From: Dechloromonas sp. UBA6271
Lineage (GTDB): Bacteria > Pseudomonadota > Gammaproteobacteria > Burkholderiales > Rhodocyclaceae
DNA length: 64,000 nucleotides
Assembly: GCA_002440665.1 (NCBI GenBank)
Contig: DJUX01000015.1
Span: forward strand, 1-64,000
Direction of reading: 5' to 3'
In this document: positions 60,387-64,000 of the stretch, piece after piece
How positions within the stretch are numbered: position 1 is the first letter of the stretch
Layout of the letters: the number at the start of each line of letters is the position of its first letter
Translations under genes and position numbers: made by a program
The notes under the pieces: model-generated
Database searches by the model: none
Told to the model about the DNA's origin: nothing
Seen by the model: only the letters and a program-made list of their open reading frames with translations

Positions 60387-61697
60387 CTAATCTTTTGATT
60401 CTGCGCCATTTTTTCCAGTATGGGAAGAACTGAGCGCAGCTGAACGCTGGCGCAGGGCATCATCAAGAATCTTGTCATACCCATAGATGTCCGGGAAAAA
60501 GTGAACCCTTCCATCCCGGACGGCAGCGGTAACATAGGCAATGATTACCGGGAAAGGTTCCCGCAGGCGCAAGGTCGCCGACCGGCCCTTGGTCATCGCC
60601 TGAACGATGCGGTCTTCGGTCCATTCCGGTTCCGTGGCGAGAACGAATTTTGCCAGTTCGACCGGTTCCTCGACACGAATGCAGCCGTGGCTGAAATCGC
60701 GGCGGTCTTTCTTGAACAGTTGCGGCGTTGGCGTGTGGTGCAGGTAAATGTTGTCCGGGTTGGGAAAGACGAACTTGATGTCGCCGAGCGCATTCCGTGC
60801 CCCCGGGCGCTGGCGAATGCGCATCTGGCCGCGCTGGACGGCGTCGAGATTCGCTTCGGAAAAGCCGCCGACCACCCGGCCGTCGCTGCCGACGAATTCG
60901 AAGCCTTGCTGGTCGAAATAGCCGGGTTCGCGGCGCAGTTTGGGCAGGGTTTCGCCGCGGGCGATCGACGGCGGGACGTTCCAGTAGGGGCTGAACTCGA
61001 CGAACTGCATCTCGGCATCGAAGAGCGGGGTGCGCGTCTTGCGGGCGTTGCCGACGATGACGTTCATCGCGGCCTTGACCTCCAGCTTGCCGTCGCGGAT
61101 TTCGTAGGCACGCAGCCGGAATTCCGGGACGTTGACGACGATGGCGCGTGGTGCATCCGGCAGCGGCGTCAGGCGCAGCCGTTCGAGTGCCAGTTCGAGC
61201 TGGCGGACGCGGGCATCCGGCGCGACATTGAGCTGCTCGAAAGTGCCCTTGCCGATGACGCCGTCGGGCGTCAGGCCGTGCCGTTCCTGAAATGCCATGA
61301 GGCCGTCGACGATCGCGCCCTCGTAGCGTGATGATGTCGGGGTGTCCGCGGGCAGGTCGCCGAGCAGTGTCAGCCGTTGAGCCAGCAGCGCAATGCCGGC
61401 GTAGGGCTGTCCCGGGGTCAGTTTGTCGCCGGGCAATGGCGGCAGCTTCTGCTGCCAGGCCGGGTTGCCGGCCAGTTCCCGGTAACGGGCGAGCGCCTGG
61501 TGAAGTTCGGTGTATTGCGGCAACGGCGGCACTGCGCTTTGCGCCACCGTTCCCTCCACGGAGGCGTTGGCCGGGTCGGCGGCCACCGTCGCCACGCAAC
61601 AGCTTGCCAGTAGTCCGATGGCGAAGCAGATTGCCGGAACGTGCCGACCACGAATGGGTCGGATGGCAAGCATGGAATCAGGCGACGGTATGGGCAT
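60387..61697 (-). CDS. L,D-transpeptidase (YcbB/LdtD-like)
   Basis: The 436-aa exported protein has a signal-like start (AICFAIGLLASCCVATVAADPA), a peptidoglycan-binding repeat (VDGLMAFQERHGLTPDGVIGKGTFEQLN near residue 140) and the YkuD catalytic domain with HHTPTPQLF and the active-site Cys in FSHGCIRVEEP. It makes 3-3 crosslinks in murein. It is shorter than E. coli LdtD (about 615 aa). The cell-wall peptidase next to it is its natural partner. The start at 61697 or an internal ATG (MLAIRP) is possible. Confidence 0.92.
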   Translation of the reverse strand: MPIPSPDSMLAIRPIRGRHVPAICFAIGLLASCCVATVAADPANASVEGTVAQSAVPPLPQYTELHQALARYRELAGNPAWQQKLPPLPGDKLTPGQPYAGIALLAQRLTLLGDLPADTPTSSRYEGAIVDGLMAFQERHGLTPDGVIGKGTFEQLNVAPDARVRQLELALERLRLTPLPDAPRAIVVNVPEFRLRAYEIRDGKLEVKAAMNVIVGNARKTRTPLFDAEMQFVEFSPYWNVPPSIARGETLPKLRREPGYFDQQGFEFVGSDGRVVGGFSEANLDAVQRGQMRIRQRPGARNALGDIKFVFPNPDNIYLHHTPTPQLFKKDRRDFSHGCIRVEEPVELAKFVLATEPEWTEDRIVQAMTKGRSATLRLREPFPVIIAYVTAAVRDGRVHFFPDIYGYDKILDDALRQRSAALSSSHTGKNGAESKD

Positions 61698-61814
61698 GGT
61701 GGCTCGTGGAATATAGCTTCGTCTACATTATGGACTATCGTTAAAATGTCTGGATGAACCAAATGTCGGGCGTCGGCAACGGCGGGCGGCATTTCGCTGG
61801 ATACTGGAAGACCG

Positions 61815-62156
61815 ATGCACGAAATGTCACTGGCTGAAGGCATTCTTCAGCTTGTCGAGGAAACCGCCCGGCGTGAACAGGCGCAGCGGGTGAAGACCGT
61901 CGTGCTGGAGATCGGGCAACTTTCTTCGGTCGAAGCGTCGGCACTCGAATTCTGCTTTGCGGCGGTAGCCGCGGGAGGTGTTGCCCGAGCGGCACGATTG
62001 GTGATCGTCGATGTGCCGGGTGCCGGGGAGTGTCTGGTGTGCGGACTGGCGGTGCCGATGGAGTCCCTGTTCGGCATTTGTCCGGGTTGCGGCAGCCACC
62101 GTTTGCGCCCAACCGCCGGGACTGAAATGCGGGTCCGGGAAATAGAAATCGAATAG
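61815..62156 (+). CDS. hypA: Hydrogenase nickel incorporation protein HypA
   Basis: The 113-aa protein begins MHEMSLAEGILQLVEE, with the nickel-binding His2, and has the zinc site CLVCG and CPGCG near residues 75-95. HypA works with HypB to insert nickel into NiFe hydrogenase. It is followed by hypB after 10 bp. It lies divergently from the L,D-transpeptidase gene. Confidence 0.96.
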   Translation: MHEMSLAEGILQLVEETARREQAQRVKTVVLEIGQLSSVEASALEFCFAAVAAGGVARAARLVIVDVPGAGECLVCGLAVPMESLFGICPGCGSHRLRPTAGTEMRVREIEIE

Positions 62157-62166
62157 GAGTCAGGCG

Positions 62167-63093
62167 ATGTGCACAGTTTGCGGTTGCGGCGAGGGCGAAG
62201 CGCGGATCGCGGGCGCAGTGCACGTGCATCCGGATGGCACGGTGCACAGCCATAGCCATGAACATGCTCACGAGCATGACCATCATCACCACGAAGACGG
62301 CGTCAGCGGCGATCTCGATTTCGGCGCCGGTCCGGCCCGCGCCCACGCGCCGGGGATCAGCCAGTCGCGCATGGTGCAGATCGAGCAGGACATCCTTGCC
62401 AAGAACAATGGGTACGCCGCCGAAAACCGTCAGTATTTCGACGAACGCAGCATATTCGCGCTGAATCTCGTCTCCGGCCCCGGCGCCGGCAAGACCGCCC
62501 TGCTGGTGAAAACCATCGAACTGCTGAAGGACAAGGTGGCGATCAGTGTCGTCGAGGGCGACCAACAGACCTCCAACGACGCCGAGCGCATACGCGCCAC
62601 CGGTGTACCGGCGCTGCAGATCAACACCGGCAAGGGCTGCCATCTCGACGGCCACATGGTCGGCCATGCGCTGGAGCGCCTGCAGCCGCCCGACGAATCG
62701 CTGTTCCTGATCGAAAACGTCGGCAATCTTGTCTGTCCGGCCGCCTTCGACCTTGGCGAACACCACAAGGTCGCCATCCTGTCGGTCACCGAGGGCGAGG
62801 ACAAGCCGCTCAAGTACCCGGACATGTTCCGCGCCGCCGACGTCATGCTGCTCAACAAATGCGATCTGCTGCCCTACCTCGACTTCGACGCCGACCTGGC
62901 CGAAGCCAACGCGCGGCGGGTCAATCATGACCTGACCATCCTCCGCGTGTCGGCCAGCAGCGGCGAAGGCTTGTCGGGCTGGGTTTCGTGGATCGAGTCG
63001 GGGCTGGAAGCGCAGCGCGGCAAACGCTCGACGACTGTCGACGCGCTCAAGGCGCGCATCGCCGAACTGGAACGGCAGTTGACTGCGAAGTAA
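62167..63093 (+). CDS. hypB: Hydrogenase nickel incorporation GTPase HypB
   Basis: The 308-aa GTPase has the N-terminal CTVCGCGEGE motif (high-affinity nickel site), a His-rich nickel-storage stretch (alternating His/Asp/Glu over residues 19-42), the P-loop VSGPGAGKTALLVKT and NKCDLLPY. It is the long His-rich form. It delivers nickel in a GTP-dependent manner to the hydrogenase large subunit. Confidence 0.97.
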   Translation: MCTVCGCGEGEARIAGAVHVHPDGTVHSHSHEHAHEHDHHHHEDGVSGDLDFGAGPARAHAPGISQSRMVQIEQDILAKNNGYAAENRQYFDERSIFALNLVSGPGAGKTALLVKTIELLKDKVAISVVEGDQQTSNDAERIRATGVPALQINTGKGCHLDGHMVGHALERLQPPDESLFLIENVGNLVCPAAFDLGEHHKVAILSVTEGEDKPLKYPDMFRAADVMLLNKCDLLPYLDFDADLAEANARRVNHDLTILRVSASSGEGLSGWVSWIESGLEAQRGKRSTTVDALKARIAELERQLTAK

Positions 63094-63106
63094 CGCAGGC
63101 CTGCGC

Positions 63107-63532
63107 ATGATGCGACCAACATTTGGCCAAAATTTGTTTGTAGGTGGCGCGGTTCTAGCCGCCTTGCCGGGTTTCTTCTTGTTCGGCTGGCTAGCGGGCT
63201 TCCTCTTGTGTTGCATTGTTGCCGTGAGTGCGGATCGCCTTGTGGTTTGGTTGGCGCCGAACTTTTCCTGCGAGGGCTATTCAACATCGGTGTTTGCGGG
63301 CGCTTGTATCGCTTGGCTGACCTTGCTGATTGGCATGGGGGTTATGGCGTTGCTAGGTAGCCTTGTGGTGCCATTCATGAAGGACTTCGACTGGCTTTGG
63401 CATTATTGGCTCTTTGGGCCATTCCTCAATCCGGTTGGCGCATTCATGGGTGCAGCATTTTTGACTTTGCCCAGCTTGCTACTCGGCGTTGCGCTCGGTT
63501 TGCTAACTTCAATGAAGGGAAAAGGTAGTTGA
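63107..63532 (+). CDS. Small membrane protein between hypB and hypF
   Basis: The 141-aa protein has four hydrophobic segments (about residues 12-35, 62-86, 97-112 and 116-132) and one Cys pair (LCC) in the first. I do not recognise it; it is not a usual hyp gene. The base composition is distinctly lower in GC than hypB and hypF, which suggests later insertion. Its stop overlaps the TTG start of hypF (TTGA), and it has the same direction, so it is probably expressed with the hyp genes. Confidence 0.65.
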   Translation: MMRPTFGQNLFVGGAVLAALPGFFLFGWLAGFLLCCIVAVSADRLVVWLAPNFSCEGYSTSVFAGACIAWLTLLIGMGVMALLGSLVVPFMKDFDWLWHYWLFGPFLNPVGAFMGAAFLTLPSLLLGVALGLLTSMKGKGS

Positions 63533-64000
63533 ATGGCCACCTCTTCCGCATTCGCGGCCTGGTTCAGGGCGTCGGCTTTCGGCCCTACGTCTGGCGGCTG
63601 GCCAACGAACTAGGCCTGATTGGCTGGGTGCGCAACGATGGTGCCGGGGTGACGGTTGCGGTCGACGGCGAAAAAGTGCCCGAATTCATGGCCCGCCTTG
63701 CGAACGAGGCACCGCGTCTGGCACGTATCGATGCCATCGAAACCGAACCCACCGCGGTAGCCGGCGCAGGCTTCGTGATACTGGAAAGCGTGGCCGGCAA
63801 TGTAAGCACCGCCATCGGCCCCGATGCCGCAATCTGCCCCGACTGCATTGCCGATATCTGCGATCCCGCCAACCGCCGCTGGCGTTACGCCTTCACGACC
63901 TGCACGCACTGCGGCCCGCGCTATACCGTCAGCCGGCGCATTCCCTACGACCGCGTGCAGACCAGTCTCGCCGCTTTTCCGCTTTGTTCGCTTTGCCAGA
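63529..64000 (+). CDS. hypF: Carbamoyltransferase HypF (5' part, cut by window end)
   Basis: The visible 157 codons encode the acylphosphatase-like domain (HLFRIRGLVQGVGFRPYVWRLANELGLIGWVRNDGAG, residues 3-40) and the first zinc-finger motifs (CPDCIADICDPANRRWRYAFTTCTHCGPRYT). HypF makes the CN ligands of NiFe hydrogenase from carbamoyl phosphate. A stop codon (63526-63528) precedes the TTG at 63529, so TTG is the only start giving the full domain. It carries a copy of the TGCGGTCGAC motif at 63657-63666. The stop lies outside the window. Confidence 0.93.
   Translation, partial: MNGHLFRIRGLVQGVGFRPYVWRLANELGLIGWVRNDGAGVTVAVDGEKVPEFMARLANEAPRLARIDAIETEPTAVAGAGFVILESVAGNVSTAIGPDAAICPDCIADICDPANRRWRYAFTTCTHCGPRYTVSRRIPYDRVQTSLAAFPLCSLCQ
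63657..63690 (+). repeat. Dispersed TGCGGTCGAC motif copy
   Basis: An exact core is followed by GAAAAAG and GAATTC tracts. It lies in hypF (VAVDGEKVPEF). Confidence 0.5.

Noticed and set aside
1..64000. CRISPR arrays, transposases, integrases, tRNA or rRNA genes
   Set aside because: No spaced direct repeats, no recombinase motifs and no cloverleaf-like intergenic sequence were seen on either strand.

Overview
The window looks like a chromosomal segment of a GC-rich betaproteobacterium of the Rhodocyclales (Dechloromonas/Azonexus-like). That placement is inferred from protein character and gene order: a DUF971-ubiE-Tim44-ubiJ run, PEP-CTERM proteins with an exosortase-associated acyltransferase, a TIGR02449-zapA-6S RNA block, a complete System I cytochrome c maturation operon ending in napF, and hydrogenase maturation genes. 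No tRNA, rRNA, insertion sequence, prophage or CRISPR array was seen. Most of the window is ordinary, densely packed core metabolism with many ATGA stop/start overlaps.

Layout. 0.1-9.3 kb (minus strand): quinone biosynthesis (ubiJ, Tim44-like, ubiE, DUF971), an uncharacterised 533-aa protein, a HIT hydrolase, a 1291-aa D-lactate-dehydrogenase-like FAD/FeS fusion and a YqaA membrane protein. 9.4-15.2 kb (plus): ilvA, then a sulfur-assimilation block (sulfate-binding protein, degenerate EAL protein, cysK, patB, small membrane protein). 15.2-19.8 kb: 5-formyl-THF cyclo-ligase, lytic transglycosylase, DUF1631 protein. 20.0-27.0 kb: an accessory island with two PEP-CTERM proteins, an exosortase-associated acyltransferase, two Acg-like nitroreductases and a ThiF/E1-like enzyme. 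Both PEP-CTERM genes carry convincing sigma-54 promoters. 27.2-33.7 kb: NDUFA9-like protein, cca, small conserved proteins, an alpha/beta hydrolase and selO. 33.7-37.8 kb (minus): cobalamin riboswitch followed by btuB-btuC-btuD. 37.9-40.7 kb: zapB-like, zapA, 6S RNA, EVE protein, TSUP permease, enoyl-CoA hydratase. 40.8-42.8 kb: DUF485-actP, with actP broken by a frameshift. 42.9-50.6 kb: a GntR/FCD regulator divergent from the methylmalonyl-CoA operon (mcm-meaB-pccB-pccA). 50.6-52.4 kb: a second member of the uncharacterised family and a small protein. 52.6-59.7 kb (minus): ccmABCDEFGHI-napF. 59.8-61.7 kb: mepK-like peptidase and an L,D-transpeptidase. 61.8-64 kb (plus): hypA, hypB, a small membrane protein and the start of hypF.

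Connections. Riboswitch-controlled cobalamin uptake and the B12-dependent mutase operon lie within one window. The acetate permease locus and the propionyl-CoA/methylmalonyl-CoA operon each have a TTGGT-type half-site of the kind FCD regulators bind, so one regulator may cover both. The ccm operon would supply c-type cytochromes, and napF at its end points to nitrate respiration.

The two observations I consider most novel are: (i) a dispersed motif, core TGCGGTCGAC followed by two A/T tracts about one helical turn apart, found repeatedly in intergenic and coding DNA and resembling in layout the uptake signal sequences of Pasteurellaceae; and (ii) the sigma-54-linked PEP-CTERM / acyltransferase / double nitroreductase / ThiF island, which could make and deliver an undescribed acylated small molecule or modification.
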